Assembly (NCBI GenBank): GCA_001915545.1
Contig: MNQS01000128.1
Coordinates: 1-57,991 of the forward strand
Length of the DNA stretch: 57,991 bases
Direction: 5' to 3'
Source of the DNA: Bacteroides sp. 43_108
Lineage (GTDB): Bacteria > Bacteroidota > Bacteroidia > Bacteroidales > Bacteroidaceae
Below, in pieces: positions 1-8,243 of the stretch. A program made the position numbers and the translations under genes. The stretch's first letter is position 1; each line of letters opens with the position of its first letter. A model generated the notes under the pieces. It was not told the DNA's origin. It saw only the letters and a list, made by a program, of their open reading frames with translations, and searched no databases.

Positions 1-79
1 GAGGGACTGACGGGCGCACAGCGCAGGATTTCAGCGGTACTCCGTTGGCGTGGCGTGACTGACTGGGCTTGCCCAGATA

Positions 80-334
80 TAGCCCACTATAACTTCTCCA
101 CTGCGCTCCGAAGTTGTGGGCTCTCCCGAGGGGCTTAGGACGCTGCCCTAAGAACCTGGCAAGGACTTTCAGCCCTATGCAACCCGACCAAAGAGTGACC
201 CTCTCTTTGGAAACTCCGCTTAGTGGCTTCCACCCCTAAGAACCCGGAGCGGGAAATGACCCTCTCCCTGCACCCTCCGATTAAGGCTCTGCCCTAATAA
301 CCCGAAGTGAAACTCAAAATGACAGACAAGCCCT
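80..334 (+). other. Putative oriT of element Z
   Basis: This is a gene-free leader directly upstream of a MobV relaxase gene. It has a hairpin at 83-120 (CCCAC and AACTTC pairing with GAAGTT and GTGGG), and a second small stem CTTAGG / CCTAAG at about 134-152. Motifs of the type CCTAAGAACC recur several times. A 97-base stretch at 80-176 recurs at 35284-35380 in front of the MobV gene of element B with two mismatches, so it is a conserved functional site and most likely the transfer origin. The nick position is not known. Bases 1-79 hold no readable gene and may be the tail of an upstream gene. Confidence 0.65.
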
Positions 335-1867
335 ATGGCACAGAAGACATCCATCAACATCAAGCCGTGCAACATCGGCAGCAGCGAAGCGCATAACAGG
401 CGGACAGCGGAATATCTCGCCAATATCCGCAAGGAGAAGTTCTATATCCGTACTGACCTCATGGTGAAAAACGAAACATGGGTATCACCTGATTTCAGTG
501 AAGCCACGCTCACCGACCGCTACAATCAGATAGCCGCAATGGTCAAGGAAAAGACAGGTCGGGCAATGCAGACCAAAGACCGGGAACGGGTGAACAAGAA
601 GACAGGAAAGGTGACCATAGTCCGTGGCAGCACACCGCTCAAGGAGGGTGTAGTCGTCATCAAGGACGACACCACGATGGAGCAGCTGCAAAAATTCTGC
701 AAGGTGTGTAACGAGCGTTGGGGTGTCACAGCCCTACAAGTGTTTATCCACCGTGACGAGGGGCATTACGGAATACCCGGCGACAATGCCACATGGAAGC
801 CCAACCTACACGCCCATATCGTGTGGGACTGGATGAACCACGATACGGGCAAGTCCTGCAAACTGGACGAGAAAGCCATGAGTGAGATGCAGACGGTTTT
901 GGCTGAGTGTCTTGATATGGAAAGGGGCACCTCAAAGGAGGTGACGGGCAAGGAACATCTGGAGCGCACGGACTTCATCATCGCCAAGCAGAAACAGGAA
1001 GCGGAACAGGCGAAAGCCGCAAGGCAAGCAGCCATCGCCGCCAAGGAGGAAGCCGAAGCGGAACTTTTATTCGTGGAGGGCGAGAACAAGGCGAAAGAGC
1101 AATACCGCCTTTCCCTTGACAGCGAGATTGCCGAAAAGGAGAAGCAGTTGAAAGACGAGCGAAAGGCGAAAGTGGACAGCATACTGGACAGCGTTGGCAA
1201 CCTTGTGGGGGTCGGCAAGTCCGCAGCGGTCGAAAAGGAAAACGCCAAACTCAAAGCCGAGAACGAGCGCATGAAGAAAGCCTTTGCCGAAGCTGTAAAG
1301 GACAAGGTGGAAGAACGGACAAAGGCATTGGTCGCAGAAAAACAGAAAGCCGAAACGGAGCGTGACAGGGCTTTGGTGCAGAGCCGTTCATTTGCCATTG
1401 AAAGGGACAAGGCGGTACGGCAGCTTCAGGAGCAAAAGGACGGCGAGCGGCAGCGCATCAGCCAAGCGGTGAGCCAAGCCACGGCGGAGAAAGACAAGAC
1501 TATCCGCCTGTTGCAGAGTACGCTGAAAGCGAGCAGGCATATCCTAAGCCTGTTTGCGGATATGCTCTACAAGGCAAGCGAGGTTTTCAGGCGAGCTATA
1601 GATGCGATTATCCATTTCGGCACGGAGCAGCATAAATCCATCTTCGCCCCGTCCGAAGCCGCCGACATCAAGAACGTGATGCAGGAATATGGAGAAACCA
1701 CCGAACAGCAGAACATGGTCGGCGCATGGCTCTGTGACTATGCGGAGAGCCGACAGCCTTTTGACAAAATAAAACATCGCCATACACTCAAAGAGGTCGG
1801 CGATGTGGCGGAGGGTAAGTATGACTGGAAAATCAGTTCTTCACAGAGCAACGGGCTTTCTCGGTGA
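335..1867 (+). CDS. MobV-family relaxase (Mob/Pre)
   Basis: This 510-residue relaxase would nick oriT and lead the transferred strand during mobilization by a helper conjugative element. The N-terminal part (about residues 1-215) has the MobV pattern: HRDEGH at 139-144, followed by NLHAHIVWD at about 157-165, which supplies metal-binding histidines. Residues about 215-400 are rich in Glu, Lys, Ala and Gln and form a long coiled coil typical of these proteins. The ATG start gives MAQKTSINIKPC, matching the start of its relative in element B (35484-36983). It lies directly downstream of the putative oriT and is the only rightward gene of this element in view. The gene appears complete. Confidence 0.9.
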   Translation: MAQKTSINIKPCNIGSSEAHNRRTAEYLANIRKEKFYIRTDLMVKNETWVSPDFSEATLTDRYNQIAAMVKEKTGRAMQTKDRERVNKKTGKVTIVRGSTPLKEGVVVIKDDTTMEQLQKFCKVCNERWGVTALQVFIHRDEGHYGIPGDNATWKPNLHAHIVWDWMNHDTGKSCKLDEKAMSEMQTVLAECLDMERGTSKEVTGKEHLERTDFIIAKQKQEAEQAKAARQAAIAAKEEAEAELLFVEGENKAKEQYRLSLDSEIAEKEKQLKDERKAKVDSILDSVGNLVGVGKSAAVEKENAKLKAENERMKKAFAEAVKDKVEERTKALVAEKQKAETERDRALVQSRSFAIERDKAVRQLQEQKDGERQRISQAVSQATAEKDKTIRLLQSTLKASRHILSLFADMLYKASEVFRRAIDAIIHFGTEQHKSIFAPSEAADIKNVMQEYGETTEQQNMVGAWLCDYAESRQPFDKIKHRHTLKEVGDVAEGKYDWKISSSQSNGLSR

Positions 1868-1874
1868 GATTCTT

Positions 1875-2276
1875 TTACTTATCCATAATTTCTACTATAG
1901 GAACAGTTTTCTCCATTTCGCTACGTGTCGTGTATTTGTACGTACCGATTTGCATTACACATTTACCAGATGGAACATTTATTTTTTGGTCGTCATAATA
2001 TGAAATTCCCTTATCCGCAAGGAACAAAACGACCATTCCTATATTGGAAATGTCTTCTACCGTAGCCAATGCGCTTCCATCGGGAAGCACTTGCATAACC
2101 TCAAATGATTTCACATTGATTTCCTGTTGTGGCTTTTCAAACAAAACAACATTGTTGTCGGAAGGTGTCCCGTTTGCATTTCCTAAAGCAATAAAGAAAA
2201 AGAATGCGAACGTAAGAATGATACCTGTTACGACACCGCCCACATAGATTAAAATGGATTTTGTACGTGTACTCAT
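1875..2276 (-). CDS. Unknown small membrane-anchored protein
   Basis: I do not recognise this 133-residue protein. One strongly hydrophobic segment near the N-terminus (residues about 8-32) is probably a membrane anchor, and the rest is a soluble domain that would lie outside the membrane. It is the last gene of a leftward run that begins with the XRE regulator at 5953 and includes the methyltransferase and endonuclease; only 3 bases separate it from the gene before it. Its 3' end faces the 3' end of the relaxase gene 7 bases away. Nothing in the sequence shows its function. It could be passenger cargo rather than part of restriction. Confidence 0.6.
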   Translation of the reverse strand: MSTRTKSILIYVGGVVTGIILTFAFFFFIALGNANGTPSDNNVVLFEKPQQEINVKSFEVMQVLPDGSALATVEDISNIGMVVLFLADKGISYYDDQKINVPSGKCVMQIGTYKYTTRSEMEKTVPIVEIMDK

Positions 2277-2279
2277 AAT

Positions 2280-2708
2280 TTATCGTTTTGATTTCATTTG
2301 GTTTTGTATTTTTTGGAACTCTTCTTTTGTTAAAATGCCCTCTTTCGCCTGTTCCATATTTTCTGCATCCTTGAAGAAAATCCAATGAATGATAGGACTT
2401 CCTCCATATAAAGAAGAATAGGCTTGCTGAAAGACCCAACCTCTTTGCACCATATAATTTGCTGCATCTACCATGCTATTGAAGTCAATTTCTTTCCCTT
2501 TTTCATCAACAAATTTAAGTTTGCTACTTAAATCTCCCCACATATTGTAAGAAGCCTCTGTACCAAAATCAAAAATGATTTTTAGACCGGATGTAAAACT
2601 TTTCTCGATGCCCTTGACCTCGCAATAATATCTTTGTTGGGCATTGGCATGCCCCATAAGCATGATTAGACTAAATGCTAATAACCATTTACTTAATACA
2701 CGTTTCAT
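2280..2708 (-). CDS. Unknown secreted protein
   Basis: This 142-residue protein begins with a clear signal peptide (a Lys/Arg-containing start, a hydrophobic core, and a likely cleavage after the Ala-Asn-Ala at about residues 21-23), so it is probably periplasmic or exported. I recognise no family. The mature part is mixed alpha/beta in appearance and ends in a Lys/Gln-rich helix. It sits 6 bases downstream of the 207-residue gene and 3 bases upstream of the next one, so the three small genes are likely co-transcribed behind the restriction enzyme. A link to restriction is not shown. Confidence 0.6.
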   Translation of the reverse strand: MKRVLSKWLLAFSLIMLMGHANAQQRYYCEVKGIEKSFTSGLKIIFDFGTEASYNMWGDLSSKLKFVDEKGKEIDFNSMVDAANYMVQRGWVFQQAYSSLYGGSPIIHWIFFKDAENMEQAKEGILTKEEFQKIQNQMKSKR

Positions 2709-2714
2709 AAGCCT

Positions 2715-3338
2715 TTATATTATGGTTTTACTCTGTTCGAAATAATCTTCAATCTCTTTGACTGCTGTTGCAATGTCTTTTTGTTTAGCACAGCATGCGT
2801 ATTTATATTGGTCTAAGATAAAATCAAAATTGTTCTTTACTGGCGACTTAATCCAATCATCCGAAGTGAAATTCAAAGCCGCCTTAATTTGTCTTTTTAT
2901 GGAAAGCAAATCTTGCAAAGAAACATCGTATTTTCTGATAAAAAGAGTTTCGCTAAGACCTCCAACATTAGCCCATGCCCATTTGAAGTAATCTTCGTCT
3001 TTACTTTTTATTTCTTCTACATTCATTCCCTTATATTTGCCAAAAGTCAAATTATTATTCGCATCAAGACAATCCCAGCGCAAGGCTTCAACATCTTCAA
3101 TAAGATTTTCTATTAGTTCCCAATTTCCACATCCACAACAGCCGATAGATTCTTCTTGAGGAGTATCAACTTCTATTTTCCCGTCCGTTAATCTGTACCC
3201 AAAGGCTTCACCATATTTCCCTTTAGGAATTACTCTTGTTACCTTATAAGACAGATGATACCATCCATTTCGTCTAACAATGAATGGAGTACCTTTGCCT
3301 AAAAACCTCCAAATGTCAAAAATATTTTCGCTTCCCAT
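2715..3338 (-). CDS. Unknown protein with ExoX-C-like segment
   Basis: This is a 207-residue soluble protein of unknown role. Residues about 97-123 read LTFGKYKGMNVEEI and then a D-x-D-YFKWAW pattern, which resembles the short C-terminal domain found after ExoX/DnaQ exonucleases and in small nucleic-acid-associated proteins (the FGKYKG...YLKW pattern). That domain is the only recognisable part. A Cys cluster (C67, C68, C70, C90) could bind metal. The gene begins 29 bases after the endonuclease stop, on the same strand, so it is probably in the restriction operon. A nucleic-acid role is inferred from this motif only. Confidence 0.55.
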   Translation of the reverse strand: MGSENIFDIWRFLGKGTPFIVRRNGWYHLSYKVTRVIPKGKYGEAFGYRLTDGKIEVDTPQEESIGCCGCGNWELIENLIEDVEALRWDCLDANNNLTFGKYKGMNVEEIKSKDEDYFKWAWANVGGLSETLFIRKYDVSLQDLLSIKRQIKAALNFTSDDWIKSPVKNNFDFILDQYKYACCAKQKDIATAVKEIEDYFEQSKTII

Positions 3339-3367
3339 CGTTCTTGCATTTATATGATTACTTAAAT

Positions 3368-4300
3368 TTAACGAGGTCCTAAAAATTTATCTCCATTAAG
3401 ATGAATCATATGGTCTGGCATATCAGCAATCCATACTTCCGTTTCCCAAGCCAGCTGTTCGGAAAATTTCTTAAATGTTTGAAAATCAAGAAAAGCAGTC
3501 ACGTATATTTTCCCAGCAGTGACTCTACTCGTCATAGATTTTATTTCCAATATCCGTTTGGGATCCATTGGCCCAACGGATGTAACTGATTCCACAAAAT
3601 AAATCCAATTTTTATCTTCACGGTAAAGAACTACATCCGGCATTTTGTCGTGTAAAGTAATCTCAAAACCAAGTTGGGACAACTTATCTACATCTTTTAC
3701 CATATCTTTTTGGATTGTATCACCAACATATAAACATTCGGAATTAGGTGCAAAACGGGGAGCAAATTCCTCTATAATTGCTTTCTGCAATTGATTATGT
3801 TTTCCAGGGCTAAATGTGAAGTCCTTATTGTTTATCTTAACAGGCATCTTCTGCATCTTTTTCTTGGAAGCATAAATATTAGACAAGCTATCATGTCGTG
3901 TTAGAAAAAGGGATAAAGAAGCATTTTCTTCACACAAACATCCCTCATTCTCATTCATATCTTGAATCACTTTTAGAAACTCGTTTGTTATACGATAGCG
4001 ATAATTAGGACTATTCGTTGCTTTCCCATTGTCTTCAATTAAAGCTGCTGTTCTAAATGGATGCATCGCTTGTTTACGAAAAGTCTCCCTTGAATTTTCA
4101 GCATATATTACACCATAATTCTCACCAATAAAAGCTATTATATCATGAATCCGAACCCAATCATTTGTTGCCTGAGAACACGGAGTATCCTTTTTTAATT
4201 TTGCCATTGCTAACAGAGCTAAACAGCAGAGGGTGCTTTGCTGTTTAGTAGGCATATTTACCTGTTCCAAAAGCTGTTTAGCTAAATCTAATTTATCCAT
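3368..4300 (-). CDS. BsuBI/PstI-family type II restriction endonuclease
   Basis: This 310-residue endonuclease would cut unmethylated DNA; members of this family usually recognise CTGCAG, but specificity here is inferred from the family only. The C-terminal half carries the family pattern: PDVVLY at 221-226, then YFVESVTS near 234-241 (candidate catalytic D222 and E237 of a PD-(D/E)XK-like core), PKRILE, and the family-typical tail ADMPDHMIHLNGDKFLGPR at the very end. The N-terminal half is helical and resembles the family DNA-binding region. The length matches the family. It overlaps the methyltransferase gene by 13 bases, the usual tight pairing of a restriction-modification system. No damage is visible. 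Confidence 0.9.
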   Translation of the reverse strand: MDKLDLAKQLLEQVNMPTKQQSTLCCLALLAMAKLKKDTPCSQATNDWVRIHDIIAFIGENYGVIYAENSRETFRKQAMHPFRTAALIEDNGKATNSPNYRYRITNEFLKVIQDMNENEGCLCEENASLSLFLTRHDSLSNIYASKKKMQKMPVKINNKDFTFSPGKHNQLQKAIIEEFAPRFAPNSECLYVGDTIQKDMVKDVDKLSQLGFEITLHDKMPDVVLYREDKNWIYFVESVTSVGPMDPKRILEIKSMTSRVTAGKIYVTAFLDFQTFKKFSEQLAWETEVWIADMPDHMIHLNGDKFLGPR

Positions 4301-5754
4301 TTGCTTAAAATTTTGTTACAATTCACTACTGACAACTCTTTGTGCATCAAATCCCGACCCATTTCTTCTATTACTGTTCTTTCCGGTATAGGCATCTGAT
4401 TGATTTCTGTCGAATTTACTTGAGTTGAGCCATTCATTATCCTATAATAGCTATCATAGAGAGTAGAATTCAATAACACATACAATCCATAAGTAACGCA
4501 TGGCGAATCACACTTTATGAAATTGACCTTGTTTTGCGTACTGATATAATCAAATTGCGAATATTTTTGCTTCAAGTATATGCCACATTGCAATCTTCTT
4601 TCTTCTTCTTTTGAGGTGAATCGCTTTACTAATAGGTAATCGCTATTTTTTTGCAAAAAACCGTTTCTTTCGGTTTTAATCACCTCGCCTTCTTTGCCTA
4701 ACGGCCACACTACTTTACCTTCCCTAATATGTTGGGAATAAAGCAGTGGATAAGCCCCCTCTTCAAGTTTATCTCTAAGGACTTCTTTTGTTCTAAAATC
4801 CACAATGATACCAGTTTGCATTTTCAATCCGATTTCAGGAAGCGTTCTGTGGAAATTATTTATCACATGAAGCACGTTTGCATCATCCTCATTTGTAACA
4901 AGATAAACAAACTGGTTTTTTGCAACAACCGTATCATATGAGGTCTTAAAATGCTTAATATCTGAAAAATCTGATGTGGATGATGTTGTTATGTTGATTG
5001 ATTCTGGAGCAACTGTTGTTTTCCGAATTTTTATAATAATTGTTTCTTGTAAAACAGATTCTCCATTAAACACTTTATCACGGCTATCAAAAAGATGAAT
5101 GTCCGTAATTACACAATTATCAAATAAATACTCTCTAAATTTTTTGAAATATGCACCTGATGTCCAAGAACGTGGAACAATATATACCAATTCTTGTCCC
5201 TGCTTCAAATTATAGATACCCATTGCCCAAAATAAGAAATACAAGTTAGGCGCACCATGACATACACTTGGCATGGCTTTAGCTTCGTTTGCATCTTTAA
5301 GTATTTTCAAATACGGAGGATTCCCTATAACATAATCGTAAATATTCTCATTGTCTTGAAATAATGAATTTATGCCAAATGGCTGTGATGTTATATAGTT
5401 CTCATTCTTAATTATATATGAAACGTCTGCCTGTTCCATAATAACAGACATATTCTTTTCCAATAATGGTAAGACTATATTGTCTGTTTCATAGCAGGTA
5501 ATATGTATATGCCCTTGATACCCGTTTTCAACCAATCGCTGAACAACGGCAGCAGAAAGAATGCCAGTTCCCGCACCGGCATCCAATATTTCAATATTAG
5601 GTTTAGACAAATCAAAGTTGAACAAAGCGGCCATAAATTTAGCTGTAGTCAAATTCGTAAAGAATTGCCCATACTTTTTCCGTTTGTCTTTCGGTACTGA
5701 AGCAATAAAGCTATCAGTATTCTCAATAATCTGACCTAACATATTATTTCTCAT
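4288..5754 (-). CDS. N6-adenine DNA methyltransferase (PstI-type partner)
   Basis: This 488-residue class I SAM-dependent methyltransferase would methylate adenine in the site cut by the adjacent endonuclease and so protect the host element. Motif I is ILDAGAGTG at about 56-64, and the catalytic NPPY is at 145-148, the gamma-class adenine pattern of Eco57I/M.PstI-type enzymes. A KYGQFFT stretch just before motif I is typical of the same group. The remaining C-terminal 250 residues should be the target-recognition part. The start codon overlaps the end of the XRE gene by 11 bases and the stop overlaps the endonuclease, so the three are translated as a coupled unit. Confidence 0.9.
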   Translation of the reverse strand: MRNNMLGQIIENTDSFIASVPKDKRKKYGQFFTNLTTAKFMAALFNFDLSKPNIEILDAGAGTGILSAAVVQRLVENGYQGHIHITCYETDNIVLPLLEKNMSVIMEQADVSYIIKNENYITSQPFGINSLFQDNENIYDYVIGNPPYLKILKDANEAKAMPSVCHGAPNLYFLFWAMGIYNLKQGQELVYIVPRSWTSGAYFKKFREYLFDNCVITDIHLFDSRDKVFNGESVLQETIIIKIRKTTVAPESINITTSSTSDFSDIKHFKTSYDTVVAKNQFVYLVTNEDDANVLHVINNFHRTLPEIGLKMQTGIIVDFRTKEVLRDKLEEGAYPLLYSQHIREGKVVWPLGKEGEVIKTERNGFLQKNSDYLLVKRFTSKEEERRLQCGIYLKQKYSQFDYISTQNKVNFIKCDSPCVTYGLYVLLNSTLYDSYYRIMNGSTQVNSTEINQMPIPERTVIEEMGRDLMHKELSVVNCNKILSKWIN

Positions 5755-5953
5755 CCTTTGTATTATCGGCTATCAAGTCCTTAAGTTCTACAGATAACAA
5801 CTGAGCTATTACGTATAGTGTCGCAAGATTTGGCTGTTGCCTATTGCAGCAATAAGCATTAACAGTACTGAAACTCTTACCCAGTTTTTTTGAAAGCCAT
5901 GTTTGGCTGATACCTTTGTCTTCCAATATACTCTTTATGCAATTTAGCTTCAT
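5744..5953 (-). CDS. XRE-family regulator, possible restriction controller
   Basis: This 69-residue single-domain helix-turn-helix protein has the Cro/CI layout (recognition around GISQTWLSKKLGKSFSTVNAY at residues 14-34). It is the first gene of the leftward operon and overlaps the methyltransferase start. Its size and position fit a controller protein of a type II restriction system, which times methylase and endonuclease expression. It would act as a dimer on its own promoter, which lies just upstream at about 5976-6007. I did not identify a clear C-box. A plain repressor is the alternative. Confidence 0.75.
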   Translation of the reverse strand: MKLNCIKSILEDKGISQTWLSKKLGKSFSTVNAYCCNRQQPNLATLYVIAQLLSVELKDLIADNTKDEK

Positions 5954-5975
5954 ATTTTTATTGTGTATAGCACTG

Positions 5976-6007
5976 CAAATTTACTATTTATATTTTAAGC
6001 AACCAAA
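5976..6007 (-). promoter_or_regulatory. Bacteroides-type promoter of the RM operon
   Basis: Read on the minus strand, a TAAATTTG -7 box (plus coordinates 5976-5983) lies 20 bases from a TTTG -33 box (6004-6007). This matches the TTTG / TAnnTTTG Bacteroidetes promoter layout and is about 23 bases upstream of the XRE start codon. Confidence 0.65.
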
Positions 6008-6066
6008 AATGCTGTATGCTTATTTTAGCTTTATACTTGATTAAGAACACATCTATCTTGTTTTAA

Positions 6067-6314
6067 TTGTACCTTTATTGTTTCACATATTGGATAATAC
6101 GCTTGTTTTCAAAAGGAAGTAATAATTCCCCGACAAGTCCTCTGCTGTTTTGCCCCCGTTCCGACAGACCTGCGGCAAAAGATAAAAATGCCTGCCGATT
6201 GTTAAGTTTTTGTTAAATTTTCATCCTCATACGCATCTTTTTCCTACACGTTCTTTCCCTCAAAAACAGCTTTTTTACCTCATTTATACATAAGCAAATT
6301 TTTGTACCTTTATT
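6067..6314 (+). repeat. Right end of element Z with 13-bp direct repeats
   Basis: The 412 bases between the XRE gene and traG hold no gene. TTGTACCTTTATT occurs perfectly at 6067-6079 and again at 6302-6314, in the same orientation, and a weaker match (TTTTTTACCTCATTTAT) lies at about 6281-6297. Repeats of this sort near an element end are what integrase arm-type sites look like. The function is inferred. Confidence 0.45.
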
Positions 6315-6359
6315 TTCTTATATTGTTGATATTCAGCGACAAAAACTCTCTCATATGTA

Positions 6360-7718
6360 TTCCACATGAATAGCGTAGTCCGTCAGATGTGGGAGCAAAA
6401 TACCGATGTTGTTATGGTCGATACAGGTAACTCTTACGAGGGTCTATGTGAATATGTTGGAGGTAAGTATATCAGCTATACAGAAGAGCATCCCATCACC
6501 ATGAATCCATTCCGCATCAAGCGTGAGGAGTTGAACGTGGAAAAGACTGGCTTCCTGAAGAACCTTATCATGCTGATATGGAAAGGTACGCAAGGAACTG
6601 TCACTAAGACGGAGGAAAGACTTATTGAGCAAGTCATCACGGAATACTATGATGTCTATTTCAACGGCTTCAATGGCTTTACTCCACCCCAACGTGAAGA
6701 CTTACGGAAAGGATTGCTCATTGATGACCGAAACAAGAATGTCAATAGTAGGGAAACAGAAGATGAGTGTATGGCACGTATCGAGGCACAGATTGACGAT
6801 ATAGAAGGCCGAAGAAAACAACTTCCTGTAACTGAACTGTCATTCAACTCCTTCTATGAGTTCAGTGTGCAGCGTATTCCCGACATCTGTCAGGAAAACC
6901 AGATTCAGGGCATCGACATCAGTACCTATCGCTATATGATGAAGGACTTTTATCGAGGCGGCAACCACGATAAAACCTTGAATGAAGACCTTGATTCGAC
7001 TTTGTTTGACGAGACTTTCATTGTCTTTGAGATTGACTCCATCAAGGATGATCCACTGCTATTTCCTCTTGTAACGCTTATCATCATGGATGTGTTCATC
7101 CAGAAAATGCGTATCAAGAAGAACCGTAAGGTGCTCGTCATTGAAGAGGCGTGGAAAGCCATTGCCAGCCCAATGATGGCAGAATACATCAAGTACCTCT
7201 ACAAGACGGCACGTAAGTTCTGGGCAAGCGTTGGTGTGGTAACACAGGAAATTCAGGATATTGTTGGCAGTCCCATTGTGAAGGAAGCCATCATCAACAA
7301 CTCAGATGTGGTGATGTTGCTTGACCAGAGCAAGTTCCGTGAGAGATTTGATGAAATCAAGGCTATCCTTGGTTTGACAGATGTTGACTGCAAGAAGATT
7401 TTCACCATCAACCGACTGGAGAACAAGGAAGGACGTAGTTTCTTCCGCGAAGTCTTCATTCGTCGAGGAAGTGTTGGAGCCGTCTTTGGAGTCGAAGAAC
7501 CCCATGAGTGCTACATGACTTACACTACTGAACGAGCCGAGAAGGAAGCTTTGAAGCTCTATAAGCGAAATTTGAAATGCAACCATCAGCAAGCAATCGA
7601 GGCATATTGCCGTGACTGGGATCGTTCTGGTATCTCGAAATCTTTACCCTTTGCCCAGATGGTCAACCAAGCTGGACATGTACTTAACTTAAAGAAAAAG
7701 GAATCAAAATTTGTATAA
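6360..7718 (+). pseudogene. traG: traG, 5'-truncated VirB4-like conjugation ATPase
   Basis: This is the C-terminal part of the conjugative transposon TraG protein, the VirB4-type ATPase that powers the mating channel. About 452 residues remain; family members are roughly 800 or more. The frame begins with FHMNSVVRQMWEQ, which in intact proteins follows the P-loop, so the P-loop and everything before it are lost to element Z. Still present are the VIEEAWKAI Walker B-type stretch (about residue 260) and the downstream ATPase core. The ATG at 6366 is internal, not a real start. Any product made would lack the nucleotide-binding loop and should be inactive. Confidence 0.85.
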
Positions 7719-7720
7719 CT

Positions 7721-8238
7721 ATGATTATTAGTAATTTTTCAGCAAACATTAGTACCCTAAACTTCGGTACAGACAAAGAAACGCTGGTTGTCCATGATAC
7801 TCTTCATGCCAAGGGTATTACAACTATTAGTGAATTGTGCCATCTTTCGAAGAAACACATCGAGGCACTTGGACTTGACCCATCATTCATGGAGCTTCAT
7901 TTGAAAAAAACGGATTGTCGCTTGCCATGTGTGATAATGAGATCCTCCAACATCAAAGAATAGCGTCAGAATTGTTGAAAAAGAACGACGAGATGCCTCT
8001 TACAAATGAGTCCGATGCAGATATTCAAGCGAAACAAATCATCGGTTCCTTCTATGATTTGGATAAAGATTGGCCTGAACGACATTTTGAACTTGTCAAA
8101 AGTTTGTATCTGTCTGACCATTGCATCTTCCGCTCTAAGGAGAAGAAAATGAGAAGGGCTTTCTTCTTAGCGAACAACATCCTTACTCAATATTATGCAT
8201 TGACCACAGCATCGCTTGAATATCTGAAAAAGGAATAA
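7721..8238 (+). pseudogene. HHH-domain conjugation-region gene, split at an A7 run
   Basis: Two frames cover what looks like one 172-residue gene. The first (7721-7963) has a helix-hairpin-helix pattern like the RNA polymerase alpha C-terminal domain (TLHAKGITTISELCHLSKKH). The second continues to 8238 and has no good start codon of its own (only TTG at 7915). Adding one A to the run of seven A at 7904-7910 would join the frames as ...HLKKNGLSLAMCDNE. Either this is a homopolymer frameshift, a sequence error, or slippage at the A run. It sits 2 bases after traG and 5 before the next gene, so it belongs to the transfer operon. Its role is unknown. Confidence 0.6.
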
Positions 8239-8243
8239 ACGAT

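Larger units (their letters stand above)
1..6359. mobile_element. Mobilizable element Z (right part), inserted in traG
   Basis: This block holds an oriT, a MobV relaxase and a leftward restriction-modification operon. It ends where a truncated traG frame begins at about 6360. The traG frame resumes with the residues FHMNSVVRQ, which in this family directly follow the P-loop, so the element sits at the P-loop codons. The left end and any integrase lie outside the window. Unlike element B, no integrase gene is present at the right end, so it is probably encoded at the left end. The 13-bp repeat TTGTACCTTTATT occurs twice near the right end and may be integrase arm sites. The exact right border is inferred from the traG frame only. 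Confidence 0.7.

Noticed and set aside
1..79. Tail of an upstream HTH gene, by analogy with element B
   Set aside because: No frame stays open up to the equivalent stop position; stops occur at 8-10 and 53-55, so it cannot be supported.
766..1410. Leftward Ser/Ala/Phe-rich frame opposite the MobV relaxase
   Set aside because: It is a low-complexity antisense translation of a coiled-coil coding region.
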